Positions 41,967 to 49,405 of a DNA stretch of 64,000 nucleotides are shown here, piece by piece. The stretch is from CAZCCV01 sp964497515 (GTDB lineage Bacteria > Armatimonadota > UBA5829 > DTLH01). Position numbers and translations under genes: made by a program. The notes beneath the pieces were generated by a model. It searched no databases. It was not told the origin of the DNA and was given only the letters and a program-made list of their open reading frames with translations. The DNA lies in contig CAZCCV010000004.1 in NCBI GenBank assembly GCA_964497515.1, positions 1 to 64,000 on the forward strand. The letters are read 5' to 3'. Within the stretch, counting starts at the first letter, position 1; every line of letters begins with the position of its first letter.

Positions 41967-44900
41967 CTACACGCATTCCGCCCGTTCTTTAACCTGCCAC
42001 ATGAAGTTCGCGATCTTTGCTTCGCGACCCGCATCGATGAACCCATCGAAGTCCAGATTCAGGAACGGTACGTTGTTGTGGTTCTTTCGAAGCTGCTGCG
42101 AGAGTGCAGTGACTATGTTGCCAGGCATACAGTTGAACGGAATGACGGAGACAATTCCCGAAAGCCCCCGCTGCGCGAAGTCTTCGCTCTTGCCCATGCT
42201 GCAAATCGCTTCGCCACCAAAGGTGTAGTGAACATAATCGGAACCCTTGGAAACAACATCCTCTGGTCCGATGTCCACATAGTCCTTAAGGAATGGCAGT
42301 GAACTGTGGAACAGCGCGTGTTCGTCACGAGTGGCGAGCCTATGATTGATCCATCGTCCTATCATCTCTCCGAGATGCTTCGCCTTGCCAGTGTCCGCCA
42401 GTCTTTCCTTGGCAAGCACCCCCCCCAGATAGTTCGAATAGGCGAAAAACTCGGTTGCGGGAGCGAGCCACACTTCGCCGCCGTAGTCTTCAATCTTCTT
42501 TATTATATTCTGGTTCGAACCTTCGTGAATCCTTACGAAGAACTCTCCTACCACTCCCACCAGAGGCCGCTTTTCATCGCGTTTGGGAATTGCTTCGAAG
42601 TCACGCTGCGCCAGCGCCATCAAATCCTGCAGTGGCCCAAGGTGGTTTGTGCCGAACGTGGATTTGATCTTTCCAAAACCGTCCTGAGTGCGCCGCCGGT
42701 GCTCAGGCATCATATCGCAAATGCGTTGGACGTACTTTTCATAGAGAGCATCGCTCTCGCCGCTGTTGATCTCGTACGGTCTGGTTCGGTGCAGCATCTT
42801 CTGCACCAGATCGTGTGCAACGAGGCCATCCCAGGATACCATCGCGAAATGTGTGCCGAGCCCTCCGTGTTCGCTCTTCGAGCCCAGCGTTACCATCTCG
42901 ACATCTGTCAGGCCGAGCCTGTCGAGGATTCTGCGCTGGAGCATATAATACATGCCAAACCGACAAGGTCCTTCCGAGTTTCCCTGGAAGAACGCTTCCT
43001 TCTTTGGATCAAAATCCGGTTGGCTTATTCGATGGAGCATATCTTCGGTTGTGACAAGCGCAGGCAGGCAGACATCCTCCGATATCGCCTGTCGCGCCAG
43101 GTTCATTCCCGGGTCTGGCGAGTGGGGGATTGCTTCTGCGTTTACTCCGTAAGCCCTCATAGCTGCCGCCAGCACCCGCGCAGACTCTGATGCATATGGT
43201 ATCCAAAGCCTGCGGCCGTTCAGCCTTATGATCGACTTATCAGATGTGCGAATGACCTCAAACTCTTTTTCATTCGGAGGTTCGATAGCTGTGTCAGCGA
43301 ACGCTTCGATTCTGGTGATGACACCCGCATCGGCGGTATGCTCATCAATCTGCATAACGTAACACGGCTGACCAACTTCGTCTTTGAAGAACGGGTTGGC
43401 AAAGGAGTCCGGACCACAGCCGAAGAAAGTTAATACCACTGCTCGCAGTCTGGGGTCTTTTCGTATCAATCTCGCGGCTGCCAGCTTCTTCTGAATCTGT
43501 CGCGAGTAAGCATTCGGCCACGAGTCCGATATATCTTCGCTCGCAAGCGGAATGAAATCCTGCGGGATAGCCAGAATGCCCAAATCCTGAATCTTCTTGC
43601 CGATATCCATATTCACGGCGTTGTCGTACAGGCTGTAAGGCCGTCCGATTACGACGAACGCGGTATCGTCAGCGCCGAGAGATTCCAGCACTTCGCGGCC
43701 TCGTTCATCTTGCCACTTGCGGAACGATGCGAGAGCTTCCAACCCTACATCGAGCGCCTTTAGAGCCTCTGCTCTGCTCTTTCCGAGTTCATTTGCTACT
43801 TCAGTGAAAACTCGCTGCAAATGTCGCTTGCCGCGCATAAAATGTAGCCTTGGAGTCAGGTATTTGATACCTCTCTCCTTGATCCCTGTGCAGTTTCCGA
43901 TAACTTCGGGAGCAGCCTGAAGATAAGGGCAAGTCTGCGCTTGGTTCAGATTCGGGTTGTACTGTTCTGCGCTTATGACTCCAGGAGCAAAGATTGTATC
44001 CACGCCTTCTTCTATCAAGTCGGCGTAGTGTCCGTGCGCCACTTTGTATGGGAAGCAGGGTTCACCGAGTGAATTTGCGAGGCCGAGCTCGACAATGCGC
44101 TTGTTCGTCTGCTCAGACGGAACTACTTCAAAGCCCAGTTCAGTCAGGAATGCGTTATACAGCGGGAAGTATTCGGCGAACATCAGCCCACGAGGGATCC
44201 CTATTTGCGGTGCACCCGCAGGAGCCTTCCCCTTGTAGCAATCGAAAAGCATCTGTTCCCGTTCTTCGAACAGATCCGGCAGGTTCTCACCGAGCCGCTT
44301 CTTGTGTATGGCGCTGTACTTCTCGCAACGGTCATTGTAGAAGTACTTCGGGCCGCCTTCCACTTGAAAAGTATTGACATCACACGCGTTTGCACAGGCT
44401 TTGCACTCGAATGAGCCTATAGTGTAACTTCCCTCGGCTACCTTCTCGAACCCGATGAATCTCGATTCTTTCGGGTGGTGTCGATATGCAATTCGCGCTG
44501 CGCCGATGGCGCCTGTCAGGTGCGGATAGGGCGGAACAACGATCTTTCGCCCGAGCTCCGTTTCATATGCAGCAACCATACCCTTGTTGAACGCAACTGC
44601 ACCCTGAAACACGATTTTCTTTCCGATGTCTCGGTTTGCCACGTTCTTGTGCAGGTAGTTCTTTACGGAAGCCAGACAGACAGCAGCGCAGAGGTCTTCT
44701 ATCGGCACTCCGGCCTGTTGGAAATAGACCATTGCCGACTCTGTGAACACTGTGCAGTTCCAGTCGAGTTCAGGAGGACGCTTCCCCTGAAGTGCATACC
44801 CTCCAAAATCCTCAATCGGGATACCGAGTCGAGCAGCCTGCTTTTCAAGGAACGCTCCGCAGCCCGCCGCGCATGCCTTGTTCATTTCAAAATCGATAAT

Positions 44901-46220
44901 GACCTCTCCGTCCATCCGTATGAACTTCGAGTCCTGCCCACCAATCTCGAAGATGCCATCGACATCATCAAAGAACGCAACGGCGCCGTTTGCCTGAGCG
45001 GTAATTTCGTTTTTAATCAGATCCGCCCCTATGTAGTCTCCAGTCAGATACCTGCCCGAACCGGTTGTCGCAGCAAATATCTGACCTATCTTCAGTCCTT
45101 TCTCCTCTACTTGAGAGTGGATCCTGGCTATTGTATCGCGCACTGCCGCTAGCGGATCCCCATCGGTTCTTCTGTAGTGATATGCCAGGACGTGCAGTTT
45201 GCCATCGATTTCAGTGACCAGGGCTGCTTTGGTCGAGACGGAGCCTATGTCAACACCGAGCGCAGCGACTGCAATCTCTGTTGGAATGACTTCTTCAGAA
45301 GGAGGCGACATAATTTCTGAAAGCTCGAGTTTAATCGGATTTGCGCTGTCGTACTCGATCGGCTTGTTCATCTTGTCTTCAAGCCTTGAGATCGATTCAG
45401 GAATATCAATGGTAGCGCCTGCTCGAATTGCAGCGCCGATCGCGCCGAGCGTTCTGTTATGCTTCGGCACGAACAGAGAGCCGTTCAGCCCTAATTCCTC
45501 AGCCAGATACTTTGCGGCCGCAGGGTTTTCAGATACACCGCCAATAAACGCAACTTTCTCTTTAAACTGCTTGCCCCGAGCAAAAGTGGAGTGATAGTTG
45601 CGACATATTGCCTGATGGATTCCTGCCGCAATACGCTCTTTTGGAGTGCCTTTCTGATACAGGTGAACGATATCCGATTCAGTAAACACACTGCAGCGCC
45701 CAGATAGTGCTGCAGGGTTTTCTGTATTTAATGCGGTATCGGCGAATTCACCTATGGAACAGAAGTTGAGCCTGGTGGTCATGTGGTCAAGGAAAGAACC
45801 ACTGCCAGCGGCACACTTGTTTCCGAGGTTAGAATCAGCCATCAAGAGGCGGCCGGTTACTTCGTCTTTCTCGAAGAGCAGATACTTCTGGCCTTCCCGA
45901 CCCATTTCTACGACTGTCCGAACCTCGGGGTAAAGGCGGCTGATCGATGCTGCGAGCGCATTCGGCTCATCGATCCTGTCGGCTTCCAATAGTTCCGACA
46001 CCGCTGGTGCGCCTGCGCCAGTTATGCCGAGAACTGTAGCTTCGCCCTCTTCTATAGCTTCTTCTGCTATTTTCAGGGCTTCTTCCAACGCTTCTTTAGC
46101 GCGTCTGAGAGGTTGTCCTTGAATCTGAAGTATGGGTAGCTCTTCTATTGAGCCACCGTCGCGGATAATGACGGTCTTGACAGTGTCAGAGCCGATGTCC
46201 ATCCCAATACGCAAAGCCAC
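41967..46220 (-). CDS. Large acyl-CoA dehydratase activase-like protein (BadF/HgdC type, with DUF2229 and HgdB-like regions)
   Basis: The GTG start at 46220 follows GGAGG. The 1417-residue product has two ASKHA ATPase domains. The first opens with RIGMDIGSDTVKTVII and carries CAAGSGSFLD and GRCSVFTESD. The second starts near 320 with GVDIGSVSTKAALV and carries CAAGCGAFLE and NCTVFTESA. In HgdC-type activators these Cys positions hold a [4Fe-4S] cluster bridging two subunits; here one chain supplies both halves. A DUF2229-like region follows (IGIPRGLMFAEYFPLYNAFL..GEPCFPYKVAHGHYADLIEEGVDTIF), then an HgdB-like part to the end. This three-part giant architecture is known in anaerobes, but its reaction is uncharacterised. 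No separate dehydratase subunits are nearby. Confidence 0.88.
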   Translation of the reverse strand: MALRIGMDIGSDTVKTVIIRDGGSIEELPILQIQGQPLRRAKEALEEALKIAEEAIEEGEATVLGITGAGAPAVSELLEADRIDEPNALAASISRLYPEVRTVVEMGREGQKYLLFEKDEVTGRLLMADSNLGNKCAAGSGSFLDHMTTRLNFCSIGEFADTALNTENPAALSGRCSVFTESDIVHLYQKGTPKERIAAGIHQAICRNYHSTFARGKQFKEKVAFIGGVSENPAAAKYLAEELGLNGSLFVPKHNRTLGAIGAAIRAGATIDIPESISRLEDKMNKPIEYDSANPIKLELSEIMSPPSEEVIPTEIAVAALGVDIGSVSTKAALVTEIDGKLHVLAYHYRRTDGDPLAAVRDTIARIHSQVEEKGLKIGQIFAATTGSGRYLTGDYIGADLIKNEITAQANGAVAFFDDVDGIFEIGGQDSKFIRMDGEVIIDFEMNKACAAGCGAFLEKQAARLGIPIEDFGGYALQGKRPPELDWNCTVFTESAMVYFQQAGVPIEDLCAAVCLASVKNYLHKNVANRDIGKKIVFQGAVAFNKGMVAAYETELGRKIVVPPYPHLTGAIGAARIAYRHHPKESRFIGFEKVAEGSYTIGSFECKACANACDVNTFQVEGGPKYFYNDRCEKYSAIHKKRLGENLPDLFEEREQMLFDCYKGKAPAGAPQIGIPRGLMFAEYFPLYNAFLTELGFEVVPSEQTNKRIVELGLANSLGEPCFPYKVAHGHYADLIEEGVDTIFAPGVISAEQYNPNLNQAQTCPYLQAAPEVIGNCTGIKERGIKYLTPRLHFMRGKRHLQRVFTEVANELGKSRAEALKALDVGLEALASFRKWQDERGREVLESLGADDTAFVVIGRPYSLYDNAVNMDIGKKIQDLGILAIPQDFIPLASEDISDSWPNAYSRQIQKKLAAARLIRKDPRLRAVVLTFFGCGPDSFANPFFKDEVGQPCYVMQIDEHTADAGVITRIEAFADTAIEPPNEKEFEVIRTSDKSIIRLNGRRLWIPYASESARVLAAAMRAYGVNAEAIPHSPDPGMNLARQAISEDVCLPALVTTEDMLHRISQPDFDPKKEAFFQGNSEGPCRFGMYYMLQRRILDRLGLTDVEMVTLGSKSEHGGLGTHFAMVSWDGLVAHDLVQKMLHRTRPYEINSGESDALYEKYVQRICDMMPEHRRRTQDGFGKIKSTFGTNHLGPLQDLMALAQRDFEAIPKRDEKRPLVGVVGEFFVRIHEGSNQNIIKKIEDYGGEVWLAPATEFFAYSNYLGGVLAKERLADTGKAKHLGEMIGRWINHRLATRDEHALFHSSLPFLKDYVDIGPEDVVSKGSDYVHYTFGGEAICSMGKSEDFAQRGLSGIVSVIPFNCMPGNIVTALSQQLRKNHNNVPFLNLDFDGFIDAGREAKIANFMWQVKERAECV

Positions 46221-46299
46221 GTCAAATGCCTCCTGTCTCAGTCCTCATCGGCCGCGAAGAACCGATGCAGCCAGTCGGCTGCCAGCCAGTTTGCAACAT

Positions 46300-46328
46300 A
46301 GTATACTCGGCTTGTATTTACCAGTCAA
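46300..46328 (-). promoter_or_regulatory. Promoter of the activase-like gene
   Basis: On the minus strand, TTGACT (46328-46323) and TATACT (46305-46300) are separated by 17 bp, about 80 bp before the start codon. Confidence 0.75.
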
Positions 46329-46485
46329 GCTCAACAATGACAGCAATGCGCCAAGTAATTGTCTAAATGTGAGCAATAAGCGTCATAGTTGCCGTCGTAC
46401 AGACGCGTATTTTACGTGAAACTCGCCCCATGTGGATAAGATAGTATATAGTAGTGGCGTTTTCTTGCTTAACTAATCCGAATTA

Positions 46486-46514
46486 TTGACACATCTCTGC
46501 CAATATGGTAGACT
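46486..46514 (+). promoter_or_regulatory. Candidate promoter of the histidine kinase gene
   Basis: TTGACA (46486-46491) and TAGACT (46509-46514) are separated by 17 bp. This placement argues against a kinase start codon inside the -35 box. Confidence 0.55.
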
Positions 46515-46551
46515 ATACCTTGCTTGTACTATTGGCTGTGAGTTCGCCGCA

Positions 46552-47832
46552 ATGATTAACGAAAAGCATCATAGATCTGATGAAATGACTGGCGCAGTGA
46601 CTAATCCTGACCCTGATGTCATCGAGCTCTCGATGCTCTTTGACCCTGCCAGGATTCTTAGTGTAGCCAGACAAGTCGCTCAATCTACCGGCTTGCCGGT
46701 TACTGTTCTCCGGCTTGGCGAAGGGGCTCCTGTGCCTGTTGTCTCGGATGTGCCGATGCTGTTTCTCTCGAACGAATCCGATCAGTCAGAATCCACAGTT
46801 TTGGAAGATCATTGGAGCGCTGCCACTGCCGTTGCGGCAGGCAACTGTCAGTATCTGTCAGCAGATGCGCCTCGCGTCTTTGTTTTCAGCGTTTCCTTCG
46901 AAAGCCGTATTTACCCAAGGTTTGCGCTTGTGATTAGCAAACCGTGGATCGGAATGCCTCCAAAGGTATACGATTTGGCTGTAGGTATGCTTCGCGAGGT
47001 TTCTGCTTGTATATCAACTGAAATCAGCAATGCGTACTCAGCTATTGTCGCCGATAGAAAAGCTTGCGATCTCAAGTACGAACTGGATCACAGAACCCAT
47101 ATGGATGAGGTTCAGAAACGGAAGGATTGCGAATCGGCCCGAGAGAAGAACCAGTTCTTTGCTGATCTTTCACACGATCTTCGCGCACCGCTTACCTCAG
47201 TTATTGGGTTTACAGAAATGCTGCTCGAAGATGAGGATGATCCGGTGACTGTTGGTCAGCGGCATAAGCTGAAGCGTGTGAAAGAGAACGCTGAAAGGCT
47301 GATTACTCTTCTAAACAATATTATGGATATTACCAAGCTTGATGCCAATCGTATGCAGGTGCATATCTCTCCAGTAAATCTGCCAAAGCTCATATCGCAG
47401 GTGTTGGATACTATGGTTCCTCTTACACGTGAGAAGGATTTGGTTATCAGTGCCGACGTCGACGAGAACATACCATCTCTCTGGACAGACGAACAGAAGC
47501 TGAGCAGAATCCTGGTTAACTTGGTATCGAACGCCATACAGTATACTTCCAAAGGTAGTGTGAAAATCAGGGCGGCGCGAAACAACGGCCGCGTGAAGAT
47601 TGCCGTAACAGATACCGGCGCTGGCATCAGACAGGCTGATCTGAATAGAATCTTCGACGAGTTTACACAGGCCGGCAGACGCCCCGGTCGCACGGGTGGA
47701 ACCGGACTTGGACTCGCCATTACCAAACGGCTGGTCGATCTGCTCGATGGTGAAGTCTCTGTCAGCAGCCAACTCGGAATTGGTTCGGAGTTCGCTGTGG
47801 ATTTGCCCATCACACCGTCGGGAAAGTCGTAG
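46552..47832 (+). CDS. Cytoplasmic orphan sensor histidine kinase
   Basis: The ATG at 46552 is the first start after the predicted promoter; the ATG at 46585 is also possible. The product of about 426 residues lacks membrane segments. An N-terminal region of about 170 residues resembles a GAF-like sensor only loosely. A short coiled segment leads into the HisKA domain with FADLSHDLRAPLTSVIGF; His208 is the predicted phosphorylation site. The HATPase domain carries the N box (LVNLVSNAIQYT), DTGAGI, and the G2 box RTGGTGLGLAITKRLVDLL. No response regulator gene is adjacent, so its partner is elsewhere. Confidence 0.9.
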   Translation: MINEKHHRSDEMTGAVTNPDPDVIELSMLFDPARILSVARQVAQSTGLPVTVLRLGEGAPVPVVSDVPMLFLSNESDQSESTVLEDHWSAATAVAAGNCQYLSADAPRVFVFSVSFESRIYPRFALVISKPWIGMPPKVYDLAVGMLREVSACISTEISNAYSAIVADRKACDLKYELDHRTHMDEVQKRKDCESAREKNQFFADLSHDLRAPLTSVIGFTEMLLEDEDDPVTVGQRHKLKRVKENAERLITLLNNIMDITKLDANRMQVHISPVNLPKLISQVLDTMVPLTREKDLVISADVDENIPSLWTDEQKLSRILVNLVSNAIQYTSKGSVKIRAARNNGRVKIAVTDTGAGIRQADLNRIFDEFTQAGRRPGRTGGTGLGLAITKRLVDLLDGEVSVSSQLGIGSEFAVDLPITPSGKS

Positions 47833-47860
47833 AAAAAGACCCTGCATCTAATGGCGGCAG

Positions 47861-47890
47861 TTGATATATCTGGTGACTGCGTGCTACAAT
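47861..47890 (+). promoter_or_regulatory. Candidate promoter of the 210-residue unknown gene
   Basis: TTGATA (47861-47866) and TACAAT (47885-47890) are separated by 18 bp, about 40 bp before the start. Confidence 0.55.
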
Positions 47891-47928
47891 TCTGGCGTTG
47901 AGGCCGAATTCTTCTGGAGTCACATTTT

Positions 47929-48561
47929 ATGAATCCCGAACTACTTACTCTACGCCGAATGACTACCGGGGTGCTTTTTCCCCCGGCTGGGCTGAATCCT
48001 GTGCAGGTTAACCGCATCTACGCTACAATCACCGAGCGTTATCCGTATCAACACCTGCAGCACCTTCCCGATGGCGCACGGATGGCCAATCCCGACGGAG
48101 ATTTTTTCATTCAGCAGAGTCGTATTCAGATGAACGAGAGAGTAGTTCATTTTCAGTCTGCCAGAGAGAAATGCGTCGATCTGTTCAATATAGTGCAGAG
48201 TCAGGTTCAGATTCCACAGTTCGTCACTTTTGGCGTGAAACTCACTGCCTTTTTGCCGCTTGGCGAAGCGCCGATGGCAGCGCAATTTCTGGAGCAGCAA
48301 ATGTTGCCCGTTCTATCAGAGCATATGGAACTGCTTGGTAAAGGTCGTCAGGGAGTAGGTGTGAGGATAGTATTGCATCAGGATGGCGTCCACGAGCTCA
48401 AAATCGAACCTTTCTTCGAAGATCCATCTCAACTATACATAGAACTCGATGTTCAACATCCGGGGCCGTTTAACGACCTGTTTATGGTTGAACCGAGCAT
48501 CGATGCTGCATACGATTATCTGTTCGGTGAGGTGAAGGACTTCATCGTAGCTTTCGCCTGA
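47929..48561 (+). CDS. Conserved-looking protein of unknown function
   Basis: The ATG at 47929 follows TGGAG. The 210-residue product has no signal peptide or membrane segment. Visible features are an N-terminal RRMTTGVLFPPAGLNPVQVNRIY and a core VHFQSAREKCVDLFNIVQSQ. Strands follow (FGVKLTAFLPLG, VGVRIVLHQDGVHELKIEPF), with LYIELDVQHPGPF near the C terminus. The strand-rich second half resembles sporadic TIGR04255-type proteins only loosely, so no function is given. It has its own promoter and lies downstream of the histidine kinase. Confidence 0.6.
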   Translation: MNPELLTLRRMTTGVLFPPAGLNPVQVNRIYATITERYPYQHLQHLPDGARMANPDGDFFIQQSRIQMNERVVHFQSAREKCVDLFNIVQSQVQIPQFVTFGVKLTAFLPLGEAPMAAQFLEQQMLPVLSEHMELLGKGRQGVGVRIVLHQDGVHELKIEPFFEDPSQLYIELDVQHPGPFNDLFMVEPSIDAAYDYLFGEVKDFIVAFA

Positions 48562-48574
48562 AAGCAGATTATTT

Positions 48575-48856
48575 CTAGTCGTCGCTTGCTTCGGAGTCAG
48601 TCTCCAGCACGGAGACCTGAGCTGGAACGCACACCTGCCCAACTGTCTTGACTATCCGCCTGCCTCGCCTGGTTCTTCCAATACCTATAAGTGCTATCAG
48701 CGCAGAGACTGCCGCGAGCAGAGCTACCGCATACTGATGCACTACAAGTCCCCACACAAGAGCTAACAGATTGATCAGCCACAACCAGCGAAATGTCCAG
48801 ATGTCGAATTCCAGCTCATCCTTAAGGAGTTCAATCTCTGTCCTGCATTGATCCAT
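48575..48856 (-). CDS. Small two-helix membrane protein of unknown function
   Basis: The ATG at 48856 follows GGAG with a 7-base spacer. The 93-residue product has an acidic helix (CRTEIELLKDELEFDIW) and two adjacent membrane segments at about residues 22-57 (FRWLWLINLLALVWGLVV; YAVALLAAVSALIALIGIG). A basic RTRRGRR stretch follows, then an acidic tail. It lies 53 bp after the CsoR/CstR-type repressor gene in the same direction and is the only gene likely to share its transcript. I do not recognise the family. Confidence 0.6.
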   Translation of the reverse strand: MDQCRTEIELLKDELEFDIWTFRWLWLINLLALVWGLVVHQYAVALLAAVSALIALIGIGRTRRGRRIVKTVGQVCVPAQVSVLETDSEASDD

Positions 48857-48909
48857 AACGCTTCTCCGCCAGAGTTTTCCAAACAAGAGAACGCTTGCCG
48901 TTCAGAGGA

Positions 48910-49176
48910 TTAGGCAAGGGTGAGAAATAGCTTCATTGCTTCTTCCAACGCCTTTTCACCGTCCACTCCGTTCTGTTGCTTCTGCTCGATACACTCCTGC
49001 ATTCGATGGGTCAGGATGAGAAAACCGACTCTATCGAGCGCCTTTCTTGTGGCAGCGAGTTGAATAACAATATCCGAGCAGTCTTTCTGCTCCTCAACGA
49101 GTCTTTGCAGCCCTCGCACTTGACCCTCTATTCTCTTTAGTCGATTGATGATGTCTGATTTGGCTTCCATTGCCAT
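48910..49176 (-). CDS. CsoR/RcnR (DUF156) family repressor, CstR-like ligand set
   Basis: The ATG at 49176 follows GGAGG. The 88-residue all-helical product matches the CsoR/RcnR family from INRLKRIEGQVRGLQRLVEE onward. The two conserved Cys are present, 29 residues apart (KDCSD and MQEC). The copper-ligand His of CsoR, expected 4 residues before the second Cys, is Arg; a His lies one position earlier (LTHRMQEC). A Cys pair without that His is the pattern of CstR-type persulfide sensors, so the signal may be sulfur rather than copper. A CsoR-type operator overlaps its leader, implying self-repression. Confidence 0.88.
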   Translation of the reverse strand: MAMEAKSDIINRLKRIEGQVRGLQRLVEEQKDCSDIVIQLAATRKALDRVGFLILTHRMQECIEQKQQNGVDGEKALEEAMKLFLTLA

Positions 49177-49187
49177 TCTGCCCTCCG

Positions 49188-49203
49188 ATACCCTCGGGGG
49201 TAT
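49188..49203 (-). promoter_or_regulatory. CsoR/CstR-type operator
   Basis: ATACCCTCGGGGGTAT is a 16-bp pseudo-palindrome with G/C runs flanked by AT(A), the known operator style of this family. It lies between the predicted transcript start near 49209 and the repressor start codon. Confidence 0.75.
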
Positions 49204-49215
49204 TTGTCGCTCTTC

Positions 49216-49244
49216 ATATTATTCCACCAGACGAGCAGTGTCAA
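49216..49244 (-). promoter_or_regulatory. Promoter of the CsoR/CstR-type repressor gene
   Basis: On the minus strand, TTGACA (49244-49239) and TAATAT (49221-49216) are separated by 17 bp. Confidence 0.8.
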
Positions 49245-49405
49245 CCATGCAGCTGAGAATGCCGCCTTGCTTGATCATCGAGAACCATCTTGCACCACGA
49301 TTTCCCGATGTCACAATACTTCAGAAGGACGCACAAAGCTGAACGGTGAACCATAGTATTAGCGGGGTATTCGTAACCACTGGCTCTGCCAGAAGGAGGT
49401 AACGT

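Noticed and set aside
42306..43190. A 294-codon plus-strand frame
   Set aside because: It is antisense to the activase-like gene and looks like a mirror frame of its codon pattern.
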